Shown in pieces: positions 46,285 through 59,916 of a stretch of DNA of 64,000 nt. The notes beneath the pieces were generated by a model. It was not told where the DNA came from. It ran no database searches and saw only the letters and a program-made list of their open reading frames with translations. Where the stretch lies: assembly GCA_009760855.2 (NCBI GenBank), contig WPIO01000031.1:3103001-3167000 (forward strand). Reading direction: 5' to 3'. The position numbers and the translations under genes are program-made. Each line of letters starts with the position of its first letter. The first letter of the stretch is position 1. Source of the DNA: Cristatella mucedo (Eukaryota > Bryozoa > Phylactolaemata > Cristatellidae).

Positions 46285-48904
46285 TTCGCAGACTGCTAAA
46301 TGAACTCGCCGCTGCGCACGCGCAGCGCGTGAGCTCTATGTTAGGAACGTCTCATAAATCACTGCGCGAACGAGTACGTGTGCGGACATAAGCACAAGCA
46401 ATTACTTATCATGGCCGACGGCAGGTCGCGTGTCACATCAGCTACCGAGACGAACTATTCCCAATGACAAAACAATTACTAAGACATGCGGCGCACTGCG
46501 GCGCCTCTCAGTCTTCGCTACTGATGTCTCTCGGAAAGCGGAATCTCTTGGTCCTCGCCGTCAGAACAATGTTGTAACGGCCGGGACGCGTGCCGCGACT
46601 CTTCGATGATTTTGCAGCGATTAGACGCGATACAAGTTACACCACTAGGACGCCACCGAACTGCAGCGCAAAAGCGCGCTGCTAAGTCTCAGCGTACAAT
46701 GTTCAGTAGCTGTTTTTTTTTACATAAACTCCGATTTTACTACGTGCATCGGTTCCACCCATGCCAGGATGCAAAATTTGGCAACACTCGCGACGTTAAT
46801 CGTTTGCAAATCATGATTGGAAAAAATACTTCTTGTTTCTACGTTGTTTCGTCCGGTCGTGTCAAGCATTGACGCGTCTACTGACTGACTTACACGCAGT
46901 CTGGGAAGTACAAGTGTGTATCCATGTATCTCCGCGTGTGACTCCACAAAGTCATTAAGTCATTAAGCTGCTGTCATGCTGCGTAGTTTTGCCTCTAGCA
47001 CACTCGAAGCCTCTACAATATGTGAGACGCATGGTGGATTGAGGTGGGCACTTGATTCAGCGACTTGATTTAGCTTAGAATTAGTATCTCAGATTGCCTG
47101 TCAAGGAAATGGCATTTTCGGTGGCTACAAATAATCCATCGTTCTTACCACAAAAATGTTGAGAGTGCTTTTCGCATTCTAGTACCGCCGAGCAAAAGTT
47201 TTGTCACCGGTCAAAGGTTCTGTCACCGGCTGTAAGTGAAAGAATGAAGCAGCTAAAACTGAAACCAACTTTTATTTGTATTTCTGCAGACACTATTTCG
47301 TAATTGTTAATGCCTCAAATGCATATTTAATATTGCCTTGATTCTTAAGAAACTTTGAATTTGTGACCGGGACAGTGGTAAAACTTGAAATTTTACTTAT
47401 TTTCAGAACATTGCAGATGGCCAAAAAACTAGTGATAGATAAAAAAAAATATTCTTGTAAAATGTGTATTCTTCATGCCTGACTACTCATGTTAATTATA
47501 CTGTAATAAAACTCAAATTGTTACGACATCGTAAAACCGTTTAGCATTCGACTGTTCTAGGTTTACTGTTGATCCCAAGACGAACTTGTGCCAGAGTAAT
47601 GATCATTCGTACTACGCTTAAATGGATCCCCATTATACCTTCTTCCCTAATAATTTCCATTAAAATAATTAGCAACAAGAATAGATTAGCCTTTCCCACC
47701 ATTTAAGCTGAGCTCCAAACGCCTAAGTGAAAACAGTTATTCATTTCCTGATATGGTATTAGGAGGCTGAAAACATACGGCAGACGGATTTTGCTATTGT
47801 TTAAGCCAGTTTGTCGAGACTAAGGGAAAAAGTATTTCGCGGAACTATATCTTCACCAATCTCTTCCTCTGACTCAGACTATGTACACTTCAAAGATGAC
47901 TACTGCAACGTCAAGACCTCACTGGACGCCGAGAGAAATGATGAGTGCAGCTGGAAGGTCATCGAAACTTCAAAATGGTGGCATTCCTGGTGGCTCTCCA
48001 AGATGATTGTATCCATGTTTCCTGTGACCTTTGTCTTTGGGCAATCAGGGACCACCGTTCCAAGCGGTATGCCCACCGTCGGACGGTCTCACCGTCACTA
48101 CTATTGTCGGAGCTGGCCACAGTAGATATATTTCTCTGCGGGGAGCGATCGTGTCGAGTGAATTCGGCTAATGGATCGCGGGAAGGTGTCGATGCCTCCA
48201 ACTTGCACGTCAACTTAGGTCTCGTGAAGTAATCCACAGCTCCAGACAACGAATCGGCAGCATTCTGGGTATCTTCGGAACTTTTATCGTGCACTGTCTG
48301 CTGTAGAGATCAAATCAGGTATCTTTGTGGGACCACGTAAAAGAAGATTGTCGAGCAGAAATTACTTCCCCGAGAAGCTCACTGGTCAGGAGAAGGCGGC
48401 TCGGGATAGCTTCGTCGCAGGTATTCGAGCTTCGTGAGCATTCATAATGCATAAAACATTGCAAAGCTGGTATAGACGATTGTGAATAACTAGGGAAAGA
48501 CGTCCTTGAAAGTTCATTTCATCGAGGCTCGCTTTGATAAACTCGACGAGAATCTGGGGCCAAGAAGGTAGGAGCAAGGCTTCTACCATAATCTACAGGA
48601 ATGTTAACTCTGCTGTTGGTAAATCTGGAAAATCCATCTTTTATAAATCTAATGCGATAATATTTTCGCATGATTTCATATATGCATATGCTAATTTTCA
48701 ATAATGTGTTGCTATGTGGCTAAATGTGAGCCAACAGACGCGAATTCGTTAATTTTCTCACGAGTAATTCTAAATACAAAATAATATGTATCTCTGCCCT
48801 AATCAAATAAGTCAATTTTATGTGGAATGGAGCTATGTACTGCAATTTTAAGGCATAAGCAATTGCGAAATAACACTTGCCACCCGGGAACAAAATTGTG
48901 TTGG
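46285..48904. other. no recognised gene
   Basis: AT-richer DNA. Two overlapping plus-strand frames at 47811-48125 (104 codons) and 47945-48232 (95 codons) have protein-like composition, for example SSSDSDYVHFKDDYCN and DDCIHVSCDLCLWAIRDH, but I cannot assign them; a frameshifted transposon relic is possible. Confidence 0.45.
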
Positions 48905-49160
48905 ACAGTGTAAGCTTAATCTTGGCAGAGGACGTTGAGGGGTCAGTTGGTTGATACTGATGCAGCAGCTCAGTTAGGTATGAAGAAGATAACCCAAATA
49001 ATCGGCCTGCTGGGCCGAGCTAAGAATTTTTCTTTATACTTGTTGGTCACCAGGGGGGGAGGAGGCGTTGCAACTCGTCTGGCACAAGAGACACGTGCTG
49101 GAATTACTTTGGTTTTAAGAGGGCATAATCTCTTTTTGGCACTTCATGTATGCAAGAAGG
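48905..49160 (-). mobile_element. LINE RT fragment of the second family, antisense
   Basis: The plus-strand stretch ACTGATGCAGCAGCTCAGTT and AAGAATTTTTCTTTATACTTGTTGG matches the antisense LINE at 63190-63990 (ACTGATGTAGCAGTTCAGCT; AGAACTTTTCTCTGTATTCG). It is therefore a short relic of that element in the same orientation. Confidence 0.6.
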
Positions 49161-49817
49161 AAGTATATTAATTTATCTGTGATAATATCAAGAAAATTGT
49201 AGCAATTAAAACACCTACGAGATGATTCACGCGGAAAAGAGTTAACTAATGACGAATGAATTCCTACGTAAGAGCGGAGGTTTTAAATAGTTTTGAATGT
49301 AGCAAGAGCACCGAAAATGATTATACAGGTGAACTAAAATTGAACTCGTACCCTGCAAAGCCAGAAGTGCAAGTAAGCTCAATTTACAAACTTCTATAAA
49401 CCGCAATGTCAAGAGAATGAACCGAAGTTATATGCATGTTATACAAAAAAGAACTAATTTACTCAATGGCATGAAAGCCGATTGGGGATTTCCTGGTCGG
49501 TGCAGCTTCTTTCAACTCTCCCGAGCCAGGAAATTCCTCGATTCTACTTTGCTACAATCGAGCAAGCTCTTAACGTTTCCTTGCACTTTCGTGGGAAGCA
49601 ATTCTTTGCAACTTCCTGCCCCTTATTCTGCCCATGCACGCCGAGCCACATTATTCTAGTGAGTGAGTGCAACGACGCTATGTTCGAGAAACAGTTGCCG
49701 CCTCTAGGTTGACGCCAAATGTTTTGTCAGATCCGACACGCTATTTTCACGCTAGAACTGTGGCGATTGGCCAACAATTGGCCCTTTAATAAGCTAGGTT
49801 AGCTAGTTTGCTGTATA
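49161..49817. other. no gene seen
   Basis: Nothing recognised before the Tigger-like terminal repeat at 49818. Confidence 0.5.
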
Positions 49818-50030
49818 CAGCCAACCTTGGTTATAAGCAACCTGAAAATCTGGTGTAAAAAGTTGTTTACAACCGAGGTTGCTCGTAGTCGAGGTTGCTC
49901 GTAGTCGAGGTTGCTTACAGGCGATTTTGCTTATAGGCGATGCTCAAGCACTATTTTATTCAAAACGTTCACAACGAACTGTGGCCAGCGATTTCAGTGC
50001 GTCCGAATGAGAAATATTCTGGGAAATATT

Positions 50031-50183
50031 CTAATCGATTGCAATATCGTCATCGTCTTCTTCTTCTTCAATATCATTAATTCTGATTTTGAAAATCGTC
50101 AATGGATCATGATTAAACTAAACCGCAACGTCTTTCGCCTCGCTCGTCTTTAACGCATCCAAAACATCGAGTTTCAATTGTTC
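50031..50183 (-). pseudogene. possible Tigger transposase C-terminal remnant
   Basis: On the minus strand EQLKLDVLDALKTSEAKDVA is followed by one TAG, then INDIEEEEDDDDIAID and a stop. An acidic C-terminal tail fits pogo/Tigger transposases, and orientation and position inside the inverted repeats agree. Short and interrupted, so the assignment is tentative. Confidence 0.4.
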
Positions 50184-50598
50184 ATAGTCGTTTGCTTCTT
50201 CGGTTCCTTTTCCGCCATGATTCTGAAAACGCAGCACGGATATTTTTTATTTTAATTTACTAATGGAAAGTTTTATTACTGTCTAGATTATCTTGAGTGC
50301 TCCAATTTATGTAAATAATATTGCAAACTTTCCAATCCCCGTTCAAGCTAATAACCCTTTTCCGCGTTTTACTTTATCGAATAAAGGATTAGAAAGATGG
50401 GAAGAATTCATGAAGATAATAAATTTTTAAGATTTTATCAGTGGAAAACTGAAGTAAACACTAAAGTACGATATTGAACAGCACTTTTTACCGACTCGTC
50501 GCAATACCACCGCCGTCTCCTAGGCCCGGCGCGGGTCCACTTGCATCACTGCAGCAACCACGTTTACAACGGCGCCTCTCCTTATGCACGTACAAAGC

Positions 50599-52912
50599 CA
50601 GACATGCGAAAACTACGGCCCGCGGGCCATATACGGCCCGCGGGCCATATACGGCCCGTTGGGCTTTTCAATCCGGCCCGCCGAAGTCGTCCACGTTATA
50701 TTATTAAATTAAATATTATTATAAAGACACCTCAATCATTTTACATAGCTGTAATTCCCATCTTTCCCCGGCAGATGGCGGACCCCGAAGACATTGACCC
50801 TTGAGTGTGATGCATTACGGTTACTCTCTACTTCATTTGTCGCTTTGTACTTTCAGCCCTTCAGTAAAAATGAGCCGACCGAAGAAAGGAAAAGTAGACA
50901 GTGAGTGCCGAGTGTTCAATAAAGAGTGGACAACACAATGTTTTTTCACTGAAGTCCGATCAACAGCTGTGTGTCTGATATGCCAAGAAACTCTAGCAGT
51001 TTTTAAAGAATACAACATCAGCCGTCATTTTGCCACAAAACATGCTAACTACGCCAGTCAAGAGCCTCCACAAGAACGGGTGGCTACAGCTCAGAGATTG
51101 ACGGCTAATTTACTAATTTATTTTTGACTCGGCAAAACCTTTTTCACGGACAAACTTCGATTCAAGAGTCAAGTACTAAGGCAAGTTTTTGGCTGGCATT
51201 CAAATTAGCAAAGGCCAGTAAGCCTTTCTCCGAAGACAAATTTTTAAAAGAATGCATGGTTGAGACGGCAGGTCTCTTGTTTCCGGAGAGCAAAGGCAAA
51301 TTTGAAAAAATCAGTTTATCACTCAGAACTGTGACTCGCCGTGTGGAATTGATTGGCGAAGGTATAGCAAGCAAAGTAAACAAACAGGCGGGGTCCTTTA
51401 AGTTGTATTCACTGGCTCTGAATGAAAGTAACGACTTAAAAACACTGCTCAGCTCCTAATGTTCATCCGAGGGATCAGCGACAGTTTTGAGATCGCAGAG
51501 TAATATTTGACCATGGAGTCCGTGAAAGGAAAAACGAGAGAGGAGGACACGTATGACCAGGCGTCTGCTGTCATCGAGAGAGCGAAGCTACCTTGGAGTA
51601 AACTTGCCAATGTCACCATGGATGGATCTTTAACGGGAAAAACGTTGGGCTGCTAAAAAGACTGCAGGAAAAAGTAAAAGGGTAAAATCCTGATCAGGAT
51701 GTTATTTTCCTTCACTGCATCTTTCATCAGGAAGTTCTGTGTGAGTCTACATTGCGGCTAAATCGTGTCGTGAATCCAGACGTAAAACTTTTTAACTTTA
51801 TACGAGCAAGGGGATATCAGCATCGTCAGCATATTGCGTTCCTGTAAGAAACCGATGCAGATCACCAGGACTTACTTCACTACTCTCGTGTGCGCTGGCT
51901 AAGTTTGGGAAAAGCCTTTCAAAGAGTGTGGGAGCTGAAAGAAGAGATCACTGCATTTTTGGAGTTAATGAGGAGATCCGACGAATTTCCCGAGCTAAAT
52001 GACAAGAACTGGCTTTGTAACTTTGCGTTTGATGTGGACATATTTTCGCACATGAATGAGCTGAACACCAAGCTACAGGGGAACGATCAATTTGTGCACG
52101 ACATGTACACAAATGTTAGGGCTTTCAAATCTAAGCTGACTCTTTTCACCAGACAAATTTCAAAAAAATCTTTCACTCATTTCTCCACACTGGCCATACA
52201 GAAAGAGTTGACCCCTTAACGCGCAGAAATACAGAAAAGCACTGGAAAACCTGCACGGAAAATTCTGCCGTCGTTTCTGTGACTTTGAAAATTTTGAAAA
52301 GTCACTTCAGCTGGTGTCCTGTCCCCTGTCATAAGACCCTGAAACAGCACCACAGGAGCTGCAGTTGGAACTGATAGATCTTCAGTCTGACTCTGTATTG
52401 AAGGAGAAGTTCAACTCTCTTAAACTGAACGAATTTTATGCTTCACTTAACGAAGCAACGTTTCCAAACCTCCAGAGGATAGCGCAGAGGATGCTGACGT
52501 TGTTTGGCTCAACCTATGTGTGTGAACAGACATTCAGCGTCATGAACATCAACAAAGCTTGCTACAGATCCAAGTTAACTCACCAACACGTCGGATCTAT
52601 CTTGAGATTTGCCACAACAAATATAACGCCAGACATTGATGCACTTGCAAAACAAAAGAGACCAACAACACTGTTTCCACTGGAACTGAATGGGAGTTTA
52701 TTACTACATTATTAAATTAATAAATTTTTAAAAACAAATTACAATAAACTAAACACAATGGTGTTTTGCTGCCTTTTAAAGGCCAAATCTTTTCATGTAA
52801 TGTTTTGTAAATTTAATTTATATTAGTTCACACAAACACACCATTCTCCTATCGCCCCTGTTAAACTTTAGAAACCATTGTGGCCCGCGAGTCAAAAATT
52901 TTGCCCACCCTT
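50599..52912 (+). mobile_element. hAT DNA transposon (Charlie-like), inactive, nested in the Tigger
   Basis: The right end reads, reversed, GGGTGGGCAAAATTTTTGAC then TCGCGGGCCACA; the left end reads AAAACTACGGCCCGCGGGCC. Both are degenerate versions of the common hAT end CAGGGGTGGGCAAACT...CGGCCCGCGGGCCA. Left of the coding part the subterminal ATACGGCCCGCGGGCCAT unit is duplicated in tandem (50615-50654). An 8-bp target duplication is not convincing. The transposase between is broken (next entry). Confidence 0.85.
50870..52715 (+). pseudogene. hAT transposase pseudogene (GTF2IRD2/ZBED5-like)
   Basis: Conserved pieces of a BED-finger hAT transposase lie in order across several frames. At 50870 MSRPKKGKVDSECRVFNKEW leads to the BED zinc finger with C35, C38, H53 and H58 (VCLICQ...SRHFATKH); a stop follows at about 51126. 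Then come KPFSEDKFLKECMVETAGLL and LSLRTVTRRVELI (51208-51357), a stop, KLPWSKLANVTMDGS (about 51590) near the first catalytic aspartate, and FLHCIFHQEVL (about 51708). VRWLSLGKAFQRVWELKEEI follows at 51889-51950, and the C-terminal dimerisation block FGSTYVCEQTFSVMNINKA at about 52504-52560, ending at 52715. At least four frame changes or stops show it is dead. The same family survives as domesticated genes in vertebrates; here there is no sign of domestication. Confidence 0.9.
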
Positions 52913-53627
52913 AGCAACTAAGCACTCACGCGTCTCGAACAGTTTAGGCGCGTGACGTCACCGCCACAAACACATTAACGAGACACGAACACAAGCAAGA
53001 AATAGCTAAACAATAATTGCATAAACCACAAGACCAGTTTTTATTTTACGCAGACATGTGCTTTGATTGTGCGAGATTGATTCATTTTTTTATGATTTGC
53101 TTATAAGTGAGGGGAAAATGGTGCTGGGAACAGAAAATGGCTTGCTTTAAGTGAGGCTTGCTTACAACCGAGTTGCTTACAACCATGACTCTCCGTGTGC
53201 AAAAGATGTGACAAAAAATTGGGACATGGCCACAGTTTCTTTTATCCAAGATTTTATTATAAGCGAGTTGCATATAACCGAGGTTAACTGCAGTTTCTGG
53301 AACCCGGAAGAAGCTCCTCCGGAAACTACGTGTAAGCGATTCGATGTGCTGCAGCGCCGAGGTTGCAAGATCTGCCTAGTTCTCGGCGGAGGGAAGCAAT
53401 CGTGCTGTCGTTCAACGCTCAGCCTACGGCGGGGGGGGGGGAGGACGGCACACTACCTGCGTTTCCTTAATATCGATATTCTCAATAACATAAAAAAATT
53501 AATTTTTTTGCTTTTTCACAGTCACTGACATGACGCTTACATTATCCCGCTGCGATATTTATATTACTCCTATGAGGGTGCAGCAATGATTTGTGTCGAA
53601 TCAAAAGGAGAGGGGAGATAATTTGCT

Positions 53628-54897
53628 AAATGGCATATGTATCTCAGTTGGAGACTCCACAGTATTGACGTGAATGGACAAAGATCATCCGATGTACCTC
53701 TGAAATATGGGGTACCTCGGGGCTCCGTGCTAGGTCCGGTTCTTTTCACGGTTTATACTCTCCCTCTTGTTGATGTGATTGCCAAGCAAAATCTAGGCTT
53801 TCACTTCCATGCAGATGACACTCAGTCGTACCTTTGCTTTGATCCCTCCCAGCCTTCGAGAACCTCGAATTCTCTTAACTCCCTTGCTACATGTACAGAT
53901 GACATCCGCACATGGATGGCAGCAAATTTTCTAAAACTAAACGATGATAAAACTAACTTACTAGTTATCGGAAAGCCCAGTGTTATTCAGAAATTGCAAA
54001 TGCTAACGCTCAAAATTGGCTCTGCCAGCATATCTCCTGTTGAATCAGCTCGAAATCTAGGTGTCATGTTCCAAAGTGACCTCTCGTTAGACGACCACAT
54101 CAGCTCCACAGTCAAATCTGCCTCCTTTCAGCTACATAGTATTGCTAAAATTCGGGCTTGTTTAGATAAGGATAACACATCTAAGTTGGTCCACGCATTC
54201 GTGACATCCCGTCTCGACTTCTGCAACTCACTGCTTACTGGCCTTACGGCATGTGCAATCAGGCGATTACAGCTGGTGCATAACTCTGCAGCTAGGCTTG
54301 TCTGTCGTGAGCATCGCATTTGCCACATCAACACCACTTCTCACCGACCTGCAGTGGCTACCAGTCAAGCAACGGATTAATTTCAAGGTTTTGTCGCTCA
54401 CTTTTAGGTAACTTCATTCTTTGACTCCAGCCTATCTCTCAGATCTACTCCCCCACCAGGCCAAGCATCGTACCACCCGCTTTTCGGAATCCAACAGCTT
54501 ACCAATACCTCGTACAAACCTCAAATATTTTGGAGACCTTGGATTTAGTTCGTATGCTTCCAAAGCCTGGAACTCCCTCCCGACTTGCATCAGAATATCC
54601 CCTGACTTGACCACATCTAAAAAGAACTTAAAAAAACACCTATTTAGGACAGCATTTAGTGGGTCCCTGAGTCTCGTCCTTGATGTGCTTATGCGTGCTG
54701 ACACTGTGCATGCTGCCACTAACCACATTTGCATGCTGACCTGTGCATGTCACCCCTAACCATGTTATTCATGTTGTTTATCAAGCATGATATTACTCAC
54801 TATTCAATCGCACTTCCCTTTGCAGCAAATGTAAAGCGCCTAGAAAGAGATTGAGTTCTCTGTGGGCGTTTTATCAAGTGCATTATTATTATTATTA
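53628..54897 (+). mobile_element. LINE (CR1/L2-like), longest coding copy, 5'-truncated
   Basis: Starts in the reverse transcriptase at WHMYLSWRLHSIDVNGQ and has an open frame of 247 codons (53637-54380). It includes GVPRGSVLGPVLFTVY (RT motif 4 region) and FHFHADDTQSYL, where the catalytic YADD reads HADD. KLNDDKTNLLVIG and NLGVMFQSDLSLDDHI follow, then SRLDFCNSLLTGL. A one-base frameshift near 54330 moves the C-terminal part to another frame, where LQWLPVKQRINFKVLSL, AYLSDLLPHQAKHRTTRF and AWNSLPTCI continue to 54759. The 3' UTR ends with the hairpin (AAAGCGCC...GGGCGTTTT, about 54833-54873) and (ATT)n to 54897. Endonuclease and first RT motifs are missing. This is the best guide to the family consensus in this window. 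Confidence 0.93.
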
Positions 54898-56871
54898 TGT
54901 AGCTGCAGCATGCACTCTCACAGTTGAACTTGACCATGCCTTGCTGTACATGTCTTGGTAAGCAAAGAACATAGAATAAATAGAATCTATCTGCGATTCT
55001 TCACGGGAGCTTACACTATGGTTAATATAAACTTAAATATGGCAGCACGTCGACAATACGTTTAATATAAATTAAAAGATGTGCGGCACGTCTGAGCGTT
55101 TGGTACCTGAAACTCAACGCTGATTCTATATCCGGTGCTGATGAATAAATTTAAATAAAATTATTTTAATGTTTCTTTTGTAAGGAAGTTATGAAATATA
55201 ATTGTGAACTAGGTTTTCATTTTACCTCGTATAAAAATGTTGCTCAGCTAACTAAGAAAGCTAAGCTATAAGCCAATCAGTGTAGCTAGCTCCGCAGCAG
55301 ACATCCAGAGCAGCAGACACTCAGCCACAAGCCAGCCTTCCCAATCAAATACAGAATCTTCCGTGCTTCTCACCGGACACAGGGAAGTTTTCATGTAAAG
55401 CCTTTGGTTCCCGCCCCCACTTTGGGCCGGCGAGTTTTCACAGCAACAAATAAGAGATAAAACGGAGAAATGAGGAAGGAGTTGAGCAGAATATAAGCTT
55501 ACCTGTCGCAGACCAAAAGCGAGAAGAACAAGCAACAAAAGAAGCTACTTAGTGCGACATTGCGACAACACGGCTAAAAAGTCGCGTACAACCAATTACT
55601 GCAGCAGCATCAGCCGGAGGAAGATCTCCTGGAGAAGAAGAATTGTGGGAGCGCCGTTCTGTCAAAGCTCAGCGAATGCCTGCTCACTTGTGACAAGGTC
55701 TAAAACATAAAGAGACTGTCTGAGCACGTAACGACCGAGATCGTGGCACGGAGTTCTAGCCCACTAACAGTAGCATGTTGGGGGGGGCTCACCAGCAAGG
55801 CTCGGCTTACCACCAGGTCAGCGGTGGACATTCAAACCCGCACTGTAACGCAGCAGCAAAACTTCCCATGACTTTTCACCGGCATAAGCTAGCAAGCACG
55901 TAATGCTTGCAAGCATGAAATAAACAGGAAAACTCTACCGTCATACATTGGCATAATACAAGCTTGCACGGTCGGCCTGGCTCTCGTAGCCAACAGTCGC
56001 CAAACGTGCGAGCGTGACGCTGATGAACGAGAAGGCTTGCCGCTCCATAAAAAGAAAAAAACTACAGTAGCTATTATGAAAAAACTCTAAAAACTTGTTA
56101 CAAAGATTTTTACGGCTGCTTTCAGCTTAATCTCAATTGACTGAATTCATCATTTCTTACATTTGTATGTTCATGCATTTTTTAATATCAGCATACACAA
56201 GCAGCCCCAAGTCTTCTTCCTTAAGCGACAAACGGCGTTGAGTTCTGCTTTTTCAAAGTTTGCTTAGGACCAATGTATCATTAGGATATCTGCATTCGAT
56301 CGGGGAAAAGAGCGGAGGCTTTGATTTATTGAGAATCGGTCAGGCGTGGACTGCTCATTCGCTTGAGAAATCAAAATGCATAGAAATGATTGCTTATGCA
56401 AGAGTGCTTCGTAGCTGCCTTTGTGCGCACAGATATACGTTGAAGGTGGTATCTCAAAGGTAGTATATTTTTTACAGTACAGCTCATGAATGCAGTTCTG
56501 CAAGACTTCTGTGCAATTTCTGATGCCTTCGTAATGCTAGCTCTGCAATTTAGATAGCTGGGAATGCTACTTTAACTCGCAGGCACTAGATTTATCTATT
56601 TTTCTCCATACTAACTCATCGTAGGACCGCCTGAGAATTCAGGCGCAACATGAAAATTAATAAAAGCAGTCTTAACATATTATTACAAACGCATCGATAA
56701 CTTACAGTCTTCGTAAATGTGGCACCGGAGTATTTTTTACGGACCCATGTATTGATACACTGCTGCTGGCAAGGCAGCATGCAAGATAGCCGTGCAGCCT
56801 TGAACCCTTGCTGCCAATAGAGTCTACTTCGAGCTTTTAGTAAAAAAAAATAACTCATTTGCCTATCGTAT
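54898..56871. other. no recognised gene; poly-G run near 55779
   Basis: AT-rich single-copy-looking DNA. Frames of 60-90 codons (for example 55266-55538 minus) have no motif. Confidence 0.5.
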
Positions 56872-57005
56872 TAAAAGAACTTAATCTCTATTCAGGCGCT
56901 TCATATATGCCACAGGGCTCGAGCCCACGGCCTCGATCATTAATAAAATGCATTCACCTTGACTTTGGTCGTTAAAGGCGAGCACCTTAACCACTGGGCC
57001 AAACC
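56872..57005 (-). mobile_element. tRNA-derived SINE with LINE-type tail
   Basis: On the minus strand: GGTTTGGCCCAGTGGTTAAG (A-box region), then CGAGGCCGTGGGCTCGAGCC (B box), then GGCATATATGAAGCGCC and GAATAGAGATTAAGTTCT. The A-to-B box distance is about 70 bp. The end matches the first half of the LINE 3' hairpin; the second half (GGGCGCTTT) is missing here. A clean tRNA structure is absent, so this is a SINE, not a tRNA gene. Confidence 0.8.
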
Positions 57006-57386
57006 AGCGCGCCAAAACCAGCTAAACCAACAAAACCAGCGGTGGCCACCAGCTGCGGCGGCCCAAGCAGCTTTCAGTGAAAGCCACTGGATGTCGTCGG
57101 AATCGTCGGTTCGAGTTGTATATTTGTTGGCATGTATAAATAATAATCATCGTTACTATATATGTATCAATTAATGTATTAGAATAAATGTTGTTCCTTG
57201 GCCGGAGGGCCCCTGCCCTGCCGGAGCACCGGCGACTTCCGGGTTCAAGAGCAGCGACCATACGGCTTCTGACCCAGAAATGCCGTCCGAGAGGTACAGC
57301 TGCCGCAATGCCGTCGGTTCTGTTCGCGCAATGCCGAGGTCCACCAGGCAGGCTAAACTGTCTGGCCAGCAATTACCCATGGTGAC
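57006..57386. other. no recognised gene
   Basis: A 116-codon minus frame (57022-57372) has no recognised motif. CCAGCNNGCCAAAACCAGC-type short repeats lie at 57005-57060. Confidence 0.45.
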
Positions 57387-57600
57387 TACCATGGATACAT
57401 TAGCACCCGCAGAGAACTTGATCTCCATCTAGCCACTTTGCAGATGCAGTAACAGCTGTTAAGCTCGCAAGGCAAATTATCTCCATCTCCTTAAAAATGA
57501 TAATGGCTATTATTATTATTATTGTCATTATTATTATACGAGTGATACAGCGCCCTCAGAGAACTCAATCTATTTCTAGGCGCTTACAATTGCTGCAAAG
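57387..57600 (-). mobile_element. two LINE/SINE 3'-tail fragments
   Basis: 57387-57440 (minus) contains CAAAGTGGCTAGATGGAGAT and AAGTTCTCTGCGGGTGCT; 57505-57600 (minus) contains TGTAAGCGCCTAGAAATAGA, GAGTTCTCTGAGGGCGCT and an ATT tail. Both are the tail hairpin without a LINE body. Confidence 0.78.
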
Positions 57601-58138
57601 GACCTTAAAGTGGTGGAACTCTCATTCCTAGCACTATGCGCATCGAGGATTTTCGAGATAGCCATCCGTAGGGAATACTAGCTGGAATGTGGTATTTCGA
57701 AATCTTATTTTAAAGTAGCGGTCACTCGCTCGTCCTTTTACAGATCAGAAGTGCCTGCCGACCAGCGTCCGAGAGGAAGTGCGCGAAGAGCTGCAGGAAC
57801 AGAAAGCTTGGAGGACGCTCGGCCGATGACGCTCAGTCGATCGACCGTATTGACGCATTGCCTGCAGTTCGAGGAAGAAAAGGAGGAAGAAAAAGAGGCG
57901 TCGCTGTGCGACCCAGGAGGCAAGAGGCGAGACAGTAGCAGAGATGAGCACCTGCTCGAGACGACGAGATCATCGCTGGCGCTCGAGCAGGGGCGAGAAA
58001 TGAAGGCTCGAAGGTCCTCGATAAAAGAGGGTCTCAGAAAAAGCAGGCATTTAGCGCCGATTCGACGATCTTGCGCCAGGACCGCGTTCGCGACCGTTGG
58101 CGAGCCTTCGGGACAGCTCCTCCAGGACGCTCGGCAAC
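57601..58138. other. unassigned open region with long frames on both strands
   Basis: A plus frame at 57751-58275 (174 codons) contains FEEEKEEEKEASL and a charged, non-repetitive middle; a minus frame at 57738-58208 (156 codons) is Ser/Cys-rich. Either could be a composition artefact; neither has a motif I can name or a clear splice structure. Confidence 0.3.
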
Positions 58139-58228
58139 TGCAGGTCGTATCACTGCAGCTCGCATCACTGCAGCTCGCATCACTGCAGGTCGCATCACTG
58201 CAGGTCACATCACTGCAGGTCGCATCAC
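58139..58228. repeat. 15-bp tandem repeat, six units
   Basis: Units start every 15 bp from 58139 and read CTGCAGGTCGCATCA with G/C and G/A variants, a PstI-type site in each. The plus frame gives a repeating VASLQ pentapeptide. Confidence 0.96.
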
Positions 58229-58291
58229 AGCCGCTGCGCTTTTCTCCACTTTTGCGGTTGTTGTACTTGGACTAATACAGTGCTCGCCGCG

Positions 58292-59642
<1,351 letters not shown>

Positions 59643-59916
59643 CTCTAGTCGACGGCAGCCCGAGAAGCGCGCTCTTTCCTTCCGATTTCCGCTGACGTCA
59701 CGCGGATAGCGTCGTCGCTTCGCTCGCCAGCTCCTCGAATTTCCGGCCCCTGGGCCGCTACGAGGAGCTCTGGCGAGCGCGGTGCCATGCGGTGCCTGCA
59801 GCCGGCTCCTGAGCGCTGCCGTCTCCTGCGGCCAGCGGCTGCCCTCGATAGCTGATAGGCGTAGCGGCTTAGTCTTTATTGTTCCTCAGTCCGCCCGTTC
59901 GCCTGGCTGCAGGCTC
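59643..59916 (+). repeat. 270-bp repeat U2, copy A, with CRE and imperfect hairpin
   Basis: Aligns with 61501-61759: GGCAGCCCGAGAAGCGCGCT, GATTTCCGCTGACGTCACG, CTCAGTCCGCCCGTTCGCC. It contains a perfect TGACGTCA (about 59692-59699) and an inverted repeat CGCTCGCCAGCTCCTCG...CGAGGAGCTCTGGCGAGCG with a 2-base bulge (59719-59780). Confidence 0.8.

Larger units (their letters stand above)
49818..53290. mobile_element. Tigger/pogo-like DNA transposon remnant hosting a nested hAT
   Basis: The left end CAGCCAACCTTGGTTATAAG (49818 on) is an imperfect inverted copy of the right end (TATAACCGAGGTTAACTG at 53273-53290). CAGT-type termini with a GGTTATA-containing inverted repeat and a TA target are typical of Tigger/pogo elements of the Tc1-mariner superfamily. 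TA precedes the left end; CA follows the right end, one base from TA. Next to each end are subterminal repeats of CGAGGTTGCTCGTAGT and GCTTACAACCGAG. Without the hAT insertion (50599-52912) only about 1.15 kb remain, so most of the transposase has been deleted. Confidence 0.75.

Noticed and set aside
50590..52920. An 8-bp target duplication around the nested hAT
   Set aside because: Best candidate (TACAAAGC against AACTAAGC) matches only 6 of 8 and requires shifting the right end.
57738..58275. Serine/cysteine-rich secreted protein on the minus strand or coiled-coil protein on the plus strand
   Set aside because: The two frames overlap on opposite strands, part of each is the 15-bp tandem repeat, and no motif or splice structure supports either.
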